Assembly: GCA_019635275.1 (NCBI GenBank)
Contig: JAHBZV010000001.1
Span: 124,001-188,000, forward strand
Direction of reading: 5' to 3'
DNA: 64,000 nt
Origin: Burkholderiaceae bacterium
GTDB lineage: Bacteria; Pseudomonadota; Gammaproteobacteria; Burkholderiales; Burkholderiaceae_E
In this document: positions 37,621 to 46,639 of the stretch, in pieces
Layout: every line of letters starts with the position of its first letter
How positions within the stretch are numbered: position 1 is the first letter of the stretch
Made by a program: the position numbers and the translations under genes
The notes under the pieces: generated by a model
What the model was told of the DNA's origin: nothing
Seen by the model: the letters and a program-made list of their open reading frames with translations, nothing else
Databases searched by the model: none

Positions 37621-38969
37621 TCACGAGTCTTCGGCGGCGCATCTTCCTGTGGGCCGCGCTGCCCACCGCGGTCATCCTCGCCGCGTTCAGCGCCTACGAC
37701 TACGTCACGGCGTCGCGGCCGGCGACGCTGGCCTACGACCAGGCCCTGCTCAGCACCGCGCTGGCGATCAGCCCGTACGTCGCCGGCGATCGCGAGCGCC
37801 CGCGCCTGGACCTCCCCCCGGCGGTCGAGGACGCGCTGCGCACCGACGGCTTCGACCGGATGTGGTTCTCGGTGCGCAAGCTCGACGGCACCTTCATCGC
37901 CGGCGATCGCGCGCTTCGACCCGACGACTTCGAGTCGGGCGAGTCGCCGGCCTACGTCGACGCCCGGTATCGCGGGCAGCCGGTCCGGCTCGCGATCGTG
38001 CGGCTTCCGACCGCAGCGGGCGAACTGGTGTTCGTCGTCGGCGAGACGCGCCACAAGCGCGAGGCGATGACGCGCGCGCTGGTGCGCAGCCTCGTGTTGA
38101 CGAACCTGCTGTTGATCGGGGCGGTCGGCGTCGCCGTGGTCTTCGGCGTGCGCCGGGGCTTGCGGCCGCTGGCCGACCTGCGCGGCGAGCTGATGGCGCG
38201 CTCGCACGTCGACCTGCGCCCGCTCGCGGCGGTCGACGCGCCCAGCGAGCTGCGCCCGATCGTCGACGAGATCAACTCGCTGTTCGGGCGGCTCGACACC
38301 GCCGTCGCCTCGCAGAACCGCTTCGTCGCCAATGCTGCGCACCAGCTGCGCACCCCGCTCGCGGGACTGAAGATGCAGCTCGAGCTCGCGCTCGAGCACC
38401 CGATGCCGCCGGCCGCCGCCGACCTGGTCGGCCATGCGCGCGAGGCGACCGACCGGATCGCGCGGATGGCCAACCAGCTGCTCGCGCTCGCGCGCGCCGA
38501 GCCCGGTGCTCAGGCCGGCGAGACGACGCTGCTCGACCTCGCTGCCGAAGTCGGCGAGCTGGTCGACGCGAACGTCCACGCCGCACTGGCCGCCGACGTC
38601 GACCTGGGTTACGAGCTCGAGCCCGCGCCGGTGCGCGGCAACGCGACCTTGCTGCGCGAGCTGGCGACCAACCTGATCGACAACGCACTGCGCTACGGCG
38701 GCCGCGGCGCCCGCGTCACGGTGCGCACCTTCGTCGAGGCGGGCCATGCGGTGTTCGAAGTCGAGGACGACGGGCCCGGCATCCCGCCGGCCGAACGCGA
38801 GCGCGTGCTCGAGCGCTTCTACCGGCTCGACGACTCGCCGGGCCCGGGCTCGGGGCTCGGGCTGGCGATCGTGAAGGAGATCGCGACGCTGCACGGCGCC
38901 GAGCTGTCGCTGCACGACGGCGCGCAGGGCCGGGGCCTGCGGGCGAGCGTGCGCTTTCCGCCGCCGTAG
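37617..38969 (+). CDS. sensor histidine kinase (metal-efflux operon)
   Basis: 450-residue inner-membrane kinase. TM1 is IFLWAALPTAVILAAF, a sensor domain lies at about residues 30-155, TM2 is LVLTNLLLIGAVGVAVVFGV, then HAMP, an H-box NAAHQLRTPLAG (His242), an N-box NLIDNALRYGG and the G-boxes DDGPGIP and GSGLGLAI. It starts with TTG at 37617, overlapping the regulator stop (TTGA). No ATG precedes TM1. It senses an extracytoplasmic signal, probably the exported metal. Confidence 0.9.
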   Translation: MITSLRRRIFLWAALPTAVILAAFSAYDYVTASRPATLAYDQALLSTALAISPYVAGDRERPRLDLPPAVEDALRTDGFDRMWFSVRKLDGTFIAGDRALRPDDFESGESPAYVDARYRGQPVRLAIVRLPTAAGELVFVVGETRHKREAMTRALVRSLVLTNLLLIGAVGVAVVFGVRRGLRPLADLRGELMARSHVDLRPLAAVDAPSELRPIVDEINSLFGRLDTAVASQNRFVANAAHQLRTPLAGLKMQLELALEHPMPPAAADLVGHAREATDRIARMANQLLALARAEPGAQAGETTLLDLAAEVGELVDANVHAALAADVDLGYELEPAPVRGNATLLRELATNLIDNALRYGGRGARVTVRTFVEAGHAVFEVEDDGPGIPPAERERVLERFYRLDDSPGPGSGLGLAIVKEIATLHGAELSLHDGAQGRGLRASVRFPPP

Positions 38970-39032
38970 GCCGCGCGCGCCGAAGCGCAACCGCGGCGCG
39001 GCCCGAACATCGCCCGCCTACCGCCCCGCGAC

Positions 39033-39755
39033 TCAGCCGCCCCGCAGCGCGATGACGGAGTCGTAGAGCCTGCGCACGTCGGCGGCCGAGGCGTGACTCG
39101 TCAGCCGCCCGAGCGCGGCCTCGAGCGCATGCATCCGGTCGGCGGCCAACCGCGTGCCGAGCCTGCCGCGCAGGGACGTCCAGAGTCTCGCGAAGTCGCC
39201 CATGGCGGCGTGAAATCCGATGTCGTCCTGCCACACCAACGCCCTGCGCATGCGAAGCGCGAGATACAGCAGCGCCGCGATGAGCGGTGCCACCGCGTTC
39301 CCGTGACCGACAAACGGCAGTGAGAGCTCTCCAGCCCGCGCGGCGACGTGGCTGGCGACACTGACCAGCCAGCGCCGGTCCTGCACCGACACGGCAGTGC
39401 CCGCTTCCAGCAGGTCCGCGCCGAGGCCGTTGCGGGCCTCGATGTACCGGTGCAGTGCGCCGCCTGCGTCGGTATAGGCGCCCTCGACGCTGCGCAGCGC
39501 GGCCGTGGCGGCCCGGGCGCGGGACAGCGCGTCGCGGGCGTCGCGCCAGCGCCCGGCTTCCGCGGCGTCGAACAGGTCCATCGCGGCGCGGTCGAGATCG
39601 AGCACCGGCTGCGGCGCGACGATCGCGTCTGCGTCGTGCGCTGCGTCCGGCGCGGTGGTCGTCATTGCCGTCGCGATCGGCAGCGCCGGCAGCGTTGCGA
39701 AGGCAGCGAGCGTGCGACGTCGCGCGGCCAGGAAGGGCTGGCGCCGCTGGCTCAC
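39033..39755 (-). CDS. exported protein of unknown function
   Basis: 240 residues, not recognised. A basic start ([27 protein letters not shown]) looks like a signal sequence, followed by helical Ala/Asp-rich sequence, with one hydrophobic span ([16 protein letters not shown]) in the middle. It starts with GTG at 39755, overlapping the dehydrogenase stop (GTGA), so it is expressed with it. It may be a small membrane-associated helical protein. Confidence 0.6.
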   Translation of the reverse strand: MSQRRQPFLAARRRTLAAFATLPALPIATAMTTTAPDAAHDADAIVAPQPVLDLDRAAMDLFDAAEAGRWRDARDALSRARAATAALRSVEGAYTDAGGALHRYIEARNGLGADLLEAGTAVSVQDRRWLVSVASHVAARAGELSLPFVGHGNAVAPLIAALLYLALRMRRALVWQDDIGFHAAMGDFARLWTSLRGRLGTRLAADRMHALEAALGRLTSHASAADVRRLYDSVIALRGG

Positions 39756-40534
39756 TGCATGAACCAGCCGTGGCTCACGACCAGCGACTGGCCCGTCAGC
39801 GCGTTCGAAGGGAAGCTTGCGAAGAAGAGCGCCACCTGCGCGACGTCGTCGACGGTCGTGAACTGGCCGTCGACCGTGTCCTTGAGCATCACCTTCGCGA
39901 CGACGTCGGCTTCGCTCAGGCCCAGCGCGCGCGCCTGCTCGGGAATCTGCCTGTCGACCAGCGGCGTGCGCACGAAGCCCGGGCAGATCACGTTGGCGCG
40001 CACGCCGTGAGCGGCCCCCTCCTTGGCGACGACCTTGGCCAGGCCTTCGAGTCCGTGCTTGGCACTCACGTACGGTGCCTTCAGCACGGAGGCCTCCTTG
40101 GAATGCACCGAGCCCATGAAGATGATCGATCCACCGCGCCCGCTCGCGATCATCCGGCGCATCGCAGCGCGGGCGCTCAGAAAGGCGCCGTCGAGGTGTA
40201 CCGCCAGCAGCTTCTTCCAGTCAGCGAAGCCGAACTCCGTCAGCGGCGCGACGATCTGGATGCCGGCGTTGCTGACCAGCACGTCCAGCCCGCCGAGTTC
40301 GGCGACGGTGCGGGCAACCGCCGCGTCGACACCGGCCTCGTCGGTCACGTCGACCGCCACGGCGAGTGCGCGGGTGCCCTTCGCGCGCAGCGCGGAAGCA
40401 ACGGCCTCGGCGCCGCGCGGGTCCAGGTCTGCGACCGCGACGGCCGCGCCGGCCCCAGCATAGACCTGTGCGATGCGCTTGCCGATGCCGCTGGCCGCGC
40501 CGGTCACGAATGCCACCTTGTCGTCGAGTCTCAT
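39752..40534 (-). CDS. 3-hydroxybutyrate dehydrogenase-like SDR
   Basis: 260-residue short-chain dehydrogenase. The NAD motif is [13 protein letters not shown], then [10 protein letters not shown], active-site Ser in [10 protein letters not shown], and YVSAK as catalytic Tyr-Lys. The stretch [20 protein letters not shown] resembles D-3-hydroxybutyrate dehydrogenases, which interconvert hydroxybutyrate and acetoacetate in PHB use. I chose the ATG at 40534 for its AAGGAG site; the ATG at 40549 overlaps the stop of the patatin remnant (ATGA) and is also possible. Confidence 0.85.
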   Translation of the reverse strand: MRLDDKVAFVTGAASGIGKRIAQVYAGAGAAVAVADLDPRGAEAVASALRAKGTRALAVAVDVTDEAGVDAAVARTVAELGGLDVLVSNAGIQIVAPLTEFGFADWKKLLAVHLDGAFLSARAAMRRMIASGRGGSIIFMGSVHSKEASVLKAPYVSAKHGLEGLAKVVAKEGAAHGVRANVICPGFVRTPLVDRQIPEQARALGLSEADVVAKVMLKDTVDGQFTTVDDVAQVALFFASFPSNALTGQSLVVSHGWFMQ

Positions 40535-40545
40535 GGCCTGCTCCT

Positions 40546-40701
40546 TCATCGGAATGTCAGCTCCCGCAGCGTCTCGCGCAGCGGGCTCGTGTCGGGCGGA
40601 ATGCCCGCGATCAGTGCCGCGTTGACGGCGCCGATCGAGATGCCGGCCAGCCAGTAGTACGGCTGCCGGCCGGTGGCCTGCGCGTCGGTGGGAGTGATCA
40701 T
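40546..40701 (-). pseudogene. remnant of a patatin-like phospholipase
   Basis: 51 codons from ATG to TGA. The middle reads [19 protein letters not shown], the GxSxG nucleophile elbow of patatin-type phospholipases with its usual flanking helix. The preceding oxyanion segment and the whole C-terminal part with the catalytic Asp are missing, so it cannot be an active enzyme. Its stop overlaps an ATG of the dehydrogenase gene. Patatin genes beside hydroxybutyrate dehydrogenase genes are known in related bacteria, so this is probably a decayed neighbour. Confidence 0.75.
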
Positions 40702-40851
40702 GGTGTTCTCGGGGCGTGTGATGGCGATGTCGCCATTGTTCCGAGGCGGCGCGCGTGCGCCCAGAGCCGGACGTCACCGAATGGTCACGCGATGCGCGTG
40801 ACCTTGGTCATCGGCAGTGGCGGCGCGCCTCGCGCCGCACGGCAAACCCGG

Positions 40852-41553
40852 TCAGGAGCGCCGCTCGAGCGCGCGCACGGCGAGCTCCGTACGGCTGCGT
40901 GCGTGGAGCTTCTCCATGATGCGGCTGACGTAGTTCTTCACGGTGCCTTCGGCCAGGAACACTTTCGCACCGATCTGCTTGTTGCTCAGCCCCTGGGCGA
41001 TCAGCTCCAGGATGCGGCCCTCCTTGTCCGTCAGCGGCTCTTCGAGATGCGATGCGACCCGCGCGGCGGGCGGGGGCGAGGCGCTCGAGGGCGTAGCGGC
41101 GAAGGCGCGAAATTGCTCCATCACCTTGCGCGCGATCGTCGGCGAGAGGCGGGATTCCCCCCGGCTGACCGCGCGAATCGTCTCGAGCACTTCGGCCTCC
41201 GAGGCGTCCTTCAGCAGGTAAGCCCGCGCGCCGGCGCGGATCGCGTCGAAGACCAGGTCGTCCTGGTCGTAGGTGGTGAGGACGACGACGCCGGTGGCCG
41301 GCAGCTTCGCGGTGATCTCGCGCGTGGCCACGACGCCGCTGGCACGAGGCATCTGCAGGTCCATCACGACCACGTCAGGACGCAGCGCCAGCGCCTGCTC
41401 GATTGCGTCGACGCCGTCGATGGCCTGGCCGACGACGTCGATGTCGCTTTCGGCGTCCAGGATCATCGCGAGCCCGCGGCGAATCAGCGGCTGGTCGTCG
41501 GCAATCAACAGCCGCAGGGGGCGCGCGGCGAGGCCGGGCGCTGGCGCACTCAT
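40852..41553 (-). CDS. NarL/LuxR-type response regulator
   Basis: 233 residues. The receiver has LLIADDQP, phospho-acceptor Asp65 (VVVMDLQMP) and LLKDAS. A proline-rich linker leads to a LuxR HTH (LTDKEGRILELIAQGLSNKQIGAKV then GTVKNYVSRIMEKL). It is coupled to the 68-residue protein by ATGA. Its likely partner kinase (41897) lies divergently, 140 bases beyond the small gene. Confidence 0.92.
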   Translation of the reverse strand: MSAPAPGLAARPLRLLIADDQPLIRRGLAMILDAESDIDVVGQAIDGVDAIEQALALRPDVVVMDLQMPRASGVVATREITAKLPATGVVVLTTYDQDDLVFDAIRAGARAYLLKDASEAEVLETIRAVSRGESRLSPTIARKVMEQFRAFAATPSSASPPPAARVASHLEEPLTDKEGRILELIAQGLSNKQIGAKVFLAEGTVKNYVSRIMEKLHARSRTELAVRALERRS

Positions 41554-41756
41554 TCGGGCTTGGTCCGGTCGCGTGCATGCCGCACGGACCTGGGCGCGTT
41601 GGCGGTTTGCGTGCCGAGGCGCTCGTGGAGTTCGCCGACGAGCGACGACGGCAGCCGCGCGGTGAAGAACTTCAGCATCGCGGCGACCGCGAGCGCCGCC
41701 TGCTCGGGTGACAGGCCGGCACCGCGAGCGACCGCCGGGATCAGCTCGTCCAGCAT
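41550..41756 (-). CDS. small helical protein
   Basis: 68 residues, predicted mostly helical (LDELIPAVARGAGLSPEQAALAVAAMLKFFTARLP). It resembles short DUF2267-like helical bundles in general pattern, but I cannot assign it. It is first in the unit with the response regulator (ATGA overlap), which supports it being a gene. Confidence 0.55.
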   Translation of the reverse strand: MLDELIPAVARGAGLSPEQAALAVAAMLKFFTARLPSSLVGELHERLGTQTANAPRSVRHARDRTKPE

Positions 41757-41896
41757 GGCAGAATGCCTTTCACGGACATGCCGGCCAATCTACCCGACCG
41801 GGCCCGCACCAGCATAGTGACGAACAGCACCTCCGAGTCATCGATCCGGGGCAGGGGGCGGGACGCCGCGGGCCTTCAGGCGCCGGTCGCGATCGC

Positions 41897-43678
41897 ATGA
41901 GCGCGATCGCCAGGCTCGATCCACGCCGCCACCTCTCCGCGGCGATCGGCTGGGCGACGTTCGTCATCATCGCGCTGGCGTCGCTGGCGGCGGCTAACGT
42001 CGTCTCCGCCGATGCCGAGCGTGCGGCGGTCTCCGACACCGAACGCCTGCTGAATCAGTTCGCCGCCCAGATCGGCGACGCGCTCGACACGAGCCTGGGC
42101 ACGCGGCTGTCGATCGTGCAGGCGACCGCGGCCCAGATCGTGGCCTCCGGCGACCGCGGCCCCGACGCCGTGCGCCGGCACCTCGAGGCGCTTCAAGCGC
42201 AATTCCCCGAGTTCGCATGGCTCGGCCTCGCCGATCCGCAGGGGCGTATCGTGGCGGCGACCGGCGGCGCCCTCGTTGGCGACAGCGTGGCCGCGCAGCC
42301 GTGGTTCCGTCTGGCACAGTCTGCGCCCTACCTCGGCACAGTGCATGCGGCGCTGCCGAAGGAGGCCGGCTCGACCGGCGGAGCCGGCGGCAAGCCGCAG
42401 CGCTTCGTCGATGCGGCCGCGCCGCTCGGCGACGCAACGGAGCGGCCGCGCGGCGTGATCGGCGCGCGTCTATCCTGGGCCTGGATCGAGCGCCTGCAGG
42501 CCGGACTGCTCGGCTCGCTGGACACGCGCCGTCGACTGCAGTTGATGCTGGCCGACGGCGACGGTCTGGTGCTCGCCGGGCCCGCGCAGTGGCTGGGGCG
42601 TACACTCGACGCGAATGGCGGGCTGACCGAGGGGGGCGCCTACGTGGTCGGCCGCGACGACGACACCCGCGCAGCCGGCGGCCTGTCCTGGGCCGTCATC
42701 GTCCGACAGCCCGCGTCGGAGGCGCTTGCCGCGGCGCGCGGCTTGCGTGCCAGCGTGCTGAGCACGGTACTGCTTGCGGGGCTCATGACGGGCCTGGCCG
42801 CGCTCGCGGTCACCGGCGTGCTGACCCGGCGCCTCGCGGCACTGGACGCCGACGCGCAGGCCGTGCGGCACGGCCTGCGCGCGTCGGTGCCGGTGCCGCC
42901 GGGGCTCGACGAGGTCGGGCGCCTCGGGGCCACGATCGCCGAGCTCATCGGCCACCTGCAGCAGGAGAAGGCCGCGCTTGCCGCGCTGAATGCGGAGCTC
43001 GAAGCGCGCGTGACCGAGCGTACCGCGAAGATCGAGCGCATGGCCGGCGAAGCGCGCCACGCGGCGGTCACGCGCGAGCGCCTGCGGCTCGCGCGCGACC
43101 TGCACGACACGCTGGCGCATTCGCTGATGGCGCTGCTGACGCAGATCCGCGTGGTTCGAAAGCTGCGGGGCCGTCTGTCCGCCGACGAGTTCGAAGCCGA
43201 GCTGGCCCGCGCCGAGCAGGCGGCCGCGAGCGGCCTCGCCGAGGCGCGCGCGGCGATCGGCCAGATGCGCTACAACAGCGTGCGCGAGGCGGGCCTGGGT
43301 CCCGCCATCGACGACGTGCTGCGGCGATTCGGCGAGCGCAGCGGCGTCGCGACGAGCCTGCGCGCGGACGAGGCGGTCGCGTCGATGGCCGACGAGACCG
43401 CCGAGACCGTGTACCGCATTGTCGAGGAGGCCTTGCACAACGTCGAGCGTCACGCGCGTGCGGACAGCGTTGTTGTCACGCTGGCGAAGCAGCCTCCCGG
43501 CGAGCGGACGGTCGTCACGGTGGCCGACGACGGCGTGGGCTTCGACCCCGAGCGGGCCCAGCCTGGTCACTACGGGCTGATCGGCATTCGGGAGCAGGCG
43601 GCGCTCATCGGCGCGCGCGTGGCGTGGGACAGCGCGCCGGGCCGGGGCACGACGATGCGCCTCGAGCTTCCCGCGTGA
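41897..43678 (+). CDS. NarL-type sensor histidine kinase with extracytoplasmic sensor
   Basis: 593 residues. TM1 is FVIIALASLAAANVVSA, a Cache-like periplasmic domain spans about residues 40-285, then TM2 (VLSTVLLAGLMTGLAALAV), HAMP and a coiled coil. The HisKA_3 box is RLRLARDLHDTLAHSL with His403 and the ATPase domain has VADDGVGFD. It starts at 41897 in a divergent promoter region shared with the regulator unit. It is coupled to the ClC channel by GTGA, which is unusual. Confidence 0.9.
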   Translation: MSAIARLDPRRHLSAAIGWATFVIIALASLAAANVVSADAERAAVSDTERLLNQFAAQIGDALDTSLGTRLSIVQATAAQIVASGDRGPDAVRRHLEALQAQFPEFAWLGLADPQGRIVAATGGALVGDSVAAQPWFRLAQSAPYLGTVHAALPKEAGSTGGAGGKPQRFVDAAAPLGDATERPRGVIGARLSWAWIERLQAGLLGSLDTRRRLQLMLADGDGLVLAGPAQWLGRTLDANGGLTEGGAYVVGRDDDTRAAGGLSWAVIVRQPASEALAAARGLRASVLSTVLLAGLMTGLAALAVTGVLTRRLAALDADAQAVRHGLRASVPVPPGLDEVGRLGATIAELIGHLQQEKAALAALNAELEARVTERTAKIERMAGEARHAAVTRERLRLARDLHDTLAHSLMALLTQIRVVRKLRGRLSADEFEAELARAEQAAASGLAEARAAIGQMRYNSVREAGLGPAIDDVLRRFGERSGVATSLRADEAVASMADETAETVYRIVEEALHNVERHARADSVVVTLAKQPPGERTVVTVADDGVGFDPERAQPGHYGLIGIREQAALIGARVAWDSAPGRGTTMRLELPA

Positions 43679-45057
43679 CGTCGCCGCGGCTTCGGCCCCC
43701 GTCGGCGGCGCGGGATACGTTGGGCTCGCGGCGCCCGCGCAGTCTGCGCCGCGCACTGCGCCCCGTGCGGCGCGCGCTGCTCCGGCTGGATGCGCCCTGG
43801 CGCCACCTCGTCGTCGCCGCGGTCGCTGGCGCACTGGGCGCGTGCGCCGTTCATGCCTTCAGGTTGCTGCTGTTCGGCATGGAGTCGGCCATCGTCGGCG
43901 CCCACGAAGGCCACCTCGTGGCAGCCGCGCGCCGGCTCGCCCCGGAGCTGCGCGTCCTGGCGCCGGCCCTGGGTGCGTTCGCGGCGGGGCTCCTGCTGTG
44001 GCTGAGCGAGCGCGGACGCGCGCCGGAGCCGATTCGGCATCGCGGCGACTACATCGAGGCAGTGGCGATCGGCAGCGGCCGGCTCGATGTTCGCGCCGGA
44101 CTCCTGAAGGTGGCGGCGTCGCTGCTGGTGGTGAGCACGGGCAGTGCCGTCGGACGGGAGGGGGCGATGGTGCTGCTGGCTGCGCTGCTGGCCTCGACGC
44201 TCGGGCGCGCGCTCGGGCGAAGCGTGGACCTGCGGCTCGTCGTCAGCTGCGGCGCGGCGGCGGGGCTGGCAGCGGCCTACCAGGCACCGCTCGCCGGCGC
44301 GGTATTCGTCGCGGAGATCCTGCTGGGATCGCTCGCGCTCGCGCAACTCGGACCGGTGGTGGTCGCCGCCGTCATGGCGTACGGCCTGACCGTGGCGCTG
44401 GGAGAGCGCACGGTACTGTTCGCAGTGCCCGCGGCCCCTATGCCGCAGGTCGCACAGGTCGCCGCCATGATGGGGCTGGGCCTGCTCGGCGGCGTCGCTG
44501 GCGCCGCGCTGCTGTGCTGGCTGCGTGCGGCGCGCGCGCTCTACGTGCGCTCACGCCTGCCGCTGCCGCTGGCGTTCGCGGTGGGCGGGCTGGTCGTGGG
44601 CCTGCTCTCGCTGTGGCGACCCGAGGTCTGGGGCAACGGCTACAGCAGCATCGAGTCGCAGCTCACTGCCCCGGCGTCCTGGGAGGTGTTGGCGATCGTG
44701 CTCGGGCTCAAGCTGATGGCGATCGCCGCCACCACCGGCTCGGGCGCGCCCGGCGGCGTCTTCACGCCGACGCTTTTCGTCGGCGCCGCCGCCGGCTCGC
44801 TGGCCGCGGCCGCGCTCGCGACACTGGGGGTGTCGTCCGTCGCCGAGCCCGTCTATGCGGTCGTGGGCATGGCGATCGCGCTGGCTGCGACGACCCACGC
44901 GCCGGTCATGGCGGCCATCATGGTGGTCGAGATGACCGGACAATACGCGCTGCTTCCGGTGCTGCTGCCGGCCACCGTGCTTGCGACACTGGTGTCGCAG
45001 CGGCTGTCCCCGCAGTCGGTTTACGGACTCGGCGGCGGTGGCGACACCGCGCGATGA
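43675..45057 (+). CDS. ClC-type chloride channel or exchanger
   Basis: 460-residue membrane protein of the voltage-gated chloride channel family without CBS domains. The GKEGP-type motif appears as GSAVGREGAM (gating Glu kept) and the third filter motif as GGVFTPTLF. The first motif (GSGIP) is not recognisable: the aligned stretch reads RHRGDYIEAV. It starts with GTG at 43675 inside the kinase stop. Acid- or osmotic-stress function is inferred from the family and neighbours. Confidence 0.88.
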   Translation: MTSPRLRPPSAARDTLGSRRPRSLRRALRPVRRALLRLDAPWRHLVVAAVAGALGACAVHAFRLLLFGMESAIVGAHEGHLVAAARRLAPELRVLAPALGAFAAGLLLWLSERGRAPEPIRHRGDYIEAVAIGSGRLDVRAGLLKVAASLLVVSTGSAVGREGAMVLLAALLASTLGRALGRSVDLRLVVSCGAAAGLAAAYQAPLAGAVFVAEILLGSLALAQLGPVVVAAVMAYGLTVALGERTVLFAVPAAPMPQVAQVAAMMGLGLLGGVAGAALLCWLRAARALYVRSRLPLPLAFAVGGLVVGLLSLWRPEVWGNGYSSIESQLTAPASWEVLAIVLGLKLMAIAATTGSGAPGGVFTPTLFVGAAAGSLAAAALATLGVSSVAEPVYAVVGMAIALAATTHAPVMAAIMVVEMTGQYALLPVLLPATVLATLVSQRLSPQSVYGLGGGGDTAR

Positions 45058-45156
45058 CGCAGGTCACGTCGCCGCACTGACCGCGCCATGACCATCGACC
45101 CGCCCACGAGATGACCTCCGCCACTGTGAACGGGCGTTCGCGCTCCCTACATTGAT

Positions 45157-45185
45157 CGCATCGGCAGCACACGGCTGCCGATGCG
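45157..45185. promoter_or_regulatory. 12-bp inverted repeat in the leader of the 45207 gene
   Basis: CGCATCGGCAGC and GCTGCCGATGCG are perfect arms around ACACG, ending 21 bases before the ATG at 45207. There is no T-tract, so it is not a terminator. It could be an operator or an mRNA leader hairpin. Confidence 0.6.
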
Positions 45186-45206
45186 CTTCAACACACGGAG
45201 TTCGAC

Positions 45207-45725
45207 ATGAGCAGCAACGACATCGCAGTGGCTGTCTACGATACGCACGTCCTGGCGGAAGACGCCGTGCGCCGGCTGGCCAGGGCCCGATTCGACATGA
45301 AGGCCATCTCAATCATCGGCAAGGACTACCACACCGAGGAGCAGCCGGTGGGTTACTTCAACGCCGGTGACCGCGCCCGATACTTCGGCAAGCTCGGCGC
45401 GTTCTGGGGCGGGCTGGCCGGAATCCTGTTCGGCTCGGCGCTGATGTTCGTGCCGGTCGTCGGCCACATCGTCGTGCTGGGCCCGATCGCGGCCACGATC
45501 GCCGGCGGCCTGCAGGGCGCGGTGCTCGGCGGCGGCTTGACTGCCCTGGTCGGCGCGCTCACCGCACTCGGCGTGCCGAGGGATTCGGTGCTGCGCTACG
45601 AGACTGCACTGAAGGCCGACAAGTTCATTGTCATCGTCCACGGCGATGCCGACACCGTCGGCCGCGCCCGCGAAGTCCTGACGGCGGCCGGCAGCACCGA
45701 CGTGCAGGCTCACACCGCTGCGTGA
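45207..45725 (+). CDS. general-stress-type small membrane protein (DUF1269/GlsB-like glycine zipper)
   Basis: 172 residues. An N-terminal ferredoxin-like fold (IAVAVYDTHVLAEDAVRRL) as in general stress protein 17M-like domains is followed by a glycine-rich hydrophobic hairpin (LGAFWGGLAGILFGSALMFV then GLQGAVLGGGLTALVGALTAL) and a C-terminal FIVIVHGDADTVGRA strand. It probably sits at the inner membrane. Function unknown; neighbours suggest envelope stress. Confidence 0.7.
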   Translation: MSSNDIAVAVYDTHVLAEDAVRRLARARFDMKAISIIGKDYHTEEQPVGYFNAGDRARYFGKLGAFWGGLAGILFGSALMFVPVVGHIVVLGPIAATIAGGLQGAVLGGGLTALVGALTALGVPRDSVLRYETALKADKFIVIVHGDADTVGRAREVLTAAGSTDVQAHTAA

Positions 45726-45777
45726 ACGCGCTCGATGCGTTCTCGCGGATTCCATCCCGTTACTGGAGGACACCACC

Positions 45778-46128
45778 ATGAAATCCCGTTCGACCTCGAT
45801 CGTCGTTGCGGTCGTGCTGCTGGCGCTGGCGCCGCTGGCCGCCGATGCCCAGGCCGCCACAGTCGCCGCCCCGGCGCAGGGCGATTTCGCGTCCCGGTCC
45901 GTCGAGCCGCAGCGCCATGTCGGCGCGGTAATCGAGAACTTCGCAAGGAAGGACTACGAGGCTGCGGCGAGCGAGGCGCACGCGATCGGCCGCAAGCTGG
46001 CGAGCGGCGGCGCGTGGGCCCGGGGCGAACTCGCCCGCGGGTTCGACTCGCTGGACGACTCATGGAGCCGGTTCGAGCGATCCTTCGAATCGAAGTCCCG
46101 CGCTTCACCGCTCGACGTGGGTGCCTGA
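45778..46128 (+). CDS. small exported protein of unknown function
   Basis: 116 residues with a clear signal peptide (MKSRSTSIVVAVVLLALAPLAADAQA, cut near residue 26). The mature part is helical (VIENFARKDYEAAASEAHAIGRKLASG). A GGAGG site lies 8 bases before the ATG. Not recognised. It is followed 10 bases later by the lipoprotein gene. Confidence 0.65.
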   Translation: MKSRSTSIVVAVVLLALAPLAADAQAATVAAPAQGDFASRSVEPQRHVGAVIENFARKDYEAAASEAHAIGRKLASGGAWARGELARGFDSLDDSWSRFERSFESKSRASPLDVGA

Positions 46129-46138
46129 GGGAACTCCG

Positions 46139-46639
46139 ATGAAGGCGATCGCGAGATTCCTGGCGGCCGCGGCCCTCGCCGCCGCGGTGCTGGCGCTCGG
46201 CGCCTGCGCGACCAGCGGCATGGGCGGCGGCGAACTGGTTCGCAAGGGCGAGGGCGACCAGCCGGTGCTGTTCTCGTGGAAGAGCGACGATGGCGGCATG
46301 AGCGGAACGATGACCGCGAGGCTGCCCGACGCGACCTATCGGGGACGATTCTTCCAGATCACCCGGCAGACGGAGCGTCGGTCGATCGAGCCGCTGTGGA
46401 ACGGCTGGCCCGAAGGCTGGTACGACTGGCACTACTGGGGTCCCGACGCCTACGAGCCGTATGCCGTGACACAGTTCATCACGCGCTACACCGGCAAGGT
46501 GGTCGCGAACTTGCGCAACGACGACGGCAAGCGCATGCGCTGCCGCATGCACCTGATCGCGCCGGCGCGCGGCATGGCGGGCGGCGGGGAAGGCGAATGC
46601 CAGATTCATGGGGGCGGCACGGTGAGCGCCAGGTTCTGA
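46139..46639 (+). CDS. lipoprotein of unknown function
   Basis: 166 residues with a lipobox (AVLALGAC). The mature protein is Trp/Tyr-rich (WNGWPEGWYDWHYWGPDAYE) with beta structure (FSWKSDDGGMSGTMTARL, then AVTQFITRYTGKVVANL), perhaps a small beta-sandwich. The ATG at 46139 has a GAGGGA site; a GTG at 46121 is in frame but less likely. Not assigned to a family. Confidence 0.68.
   Translation: MKAIARFLAAAALAAAVLALGACATSGMGGGELVRKGEGDQPVLFSWKSDDGGMSGTMTARLPDATYRGRFFQITRQTERRSIEPLWNGWPEGWYDWHYWGPDAYEPYAVTQFITRYTGKVVANLRNDDGKRMRCRMHLIAPARGMAGGGEGECQIHGGGTVSARF

Noticed and set aside
40792..40860. Plus-strand [16 protein letters not shown] as the start of a patatin gene
   Set aside because: It lies on the strand opposite to the patatin remnant, lacks the rest of the oxyanion motif and continues as shadow of the response regulator.
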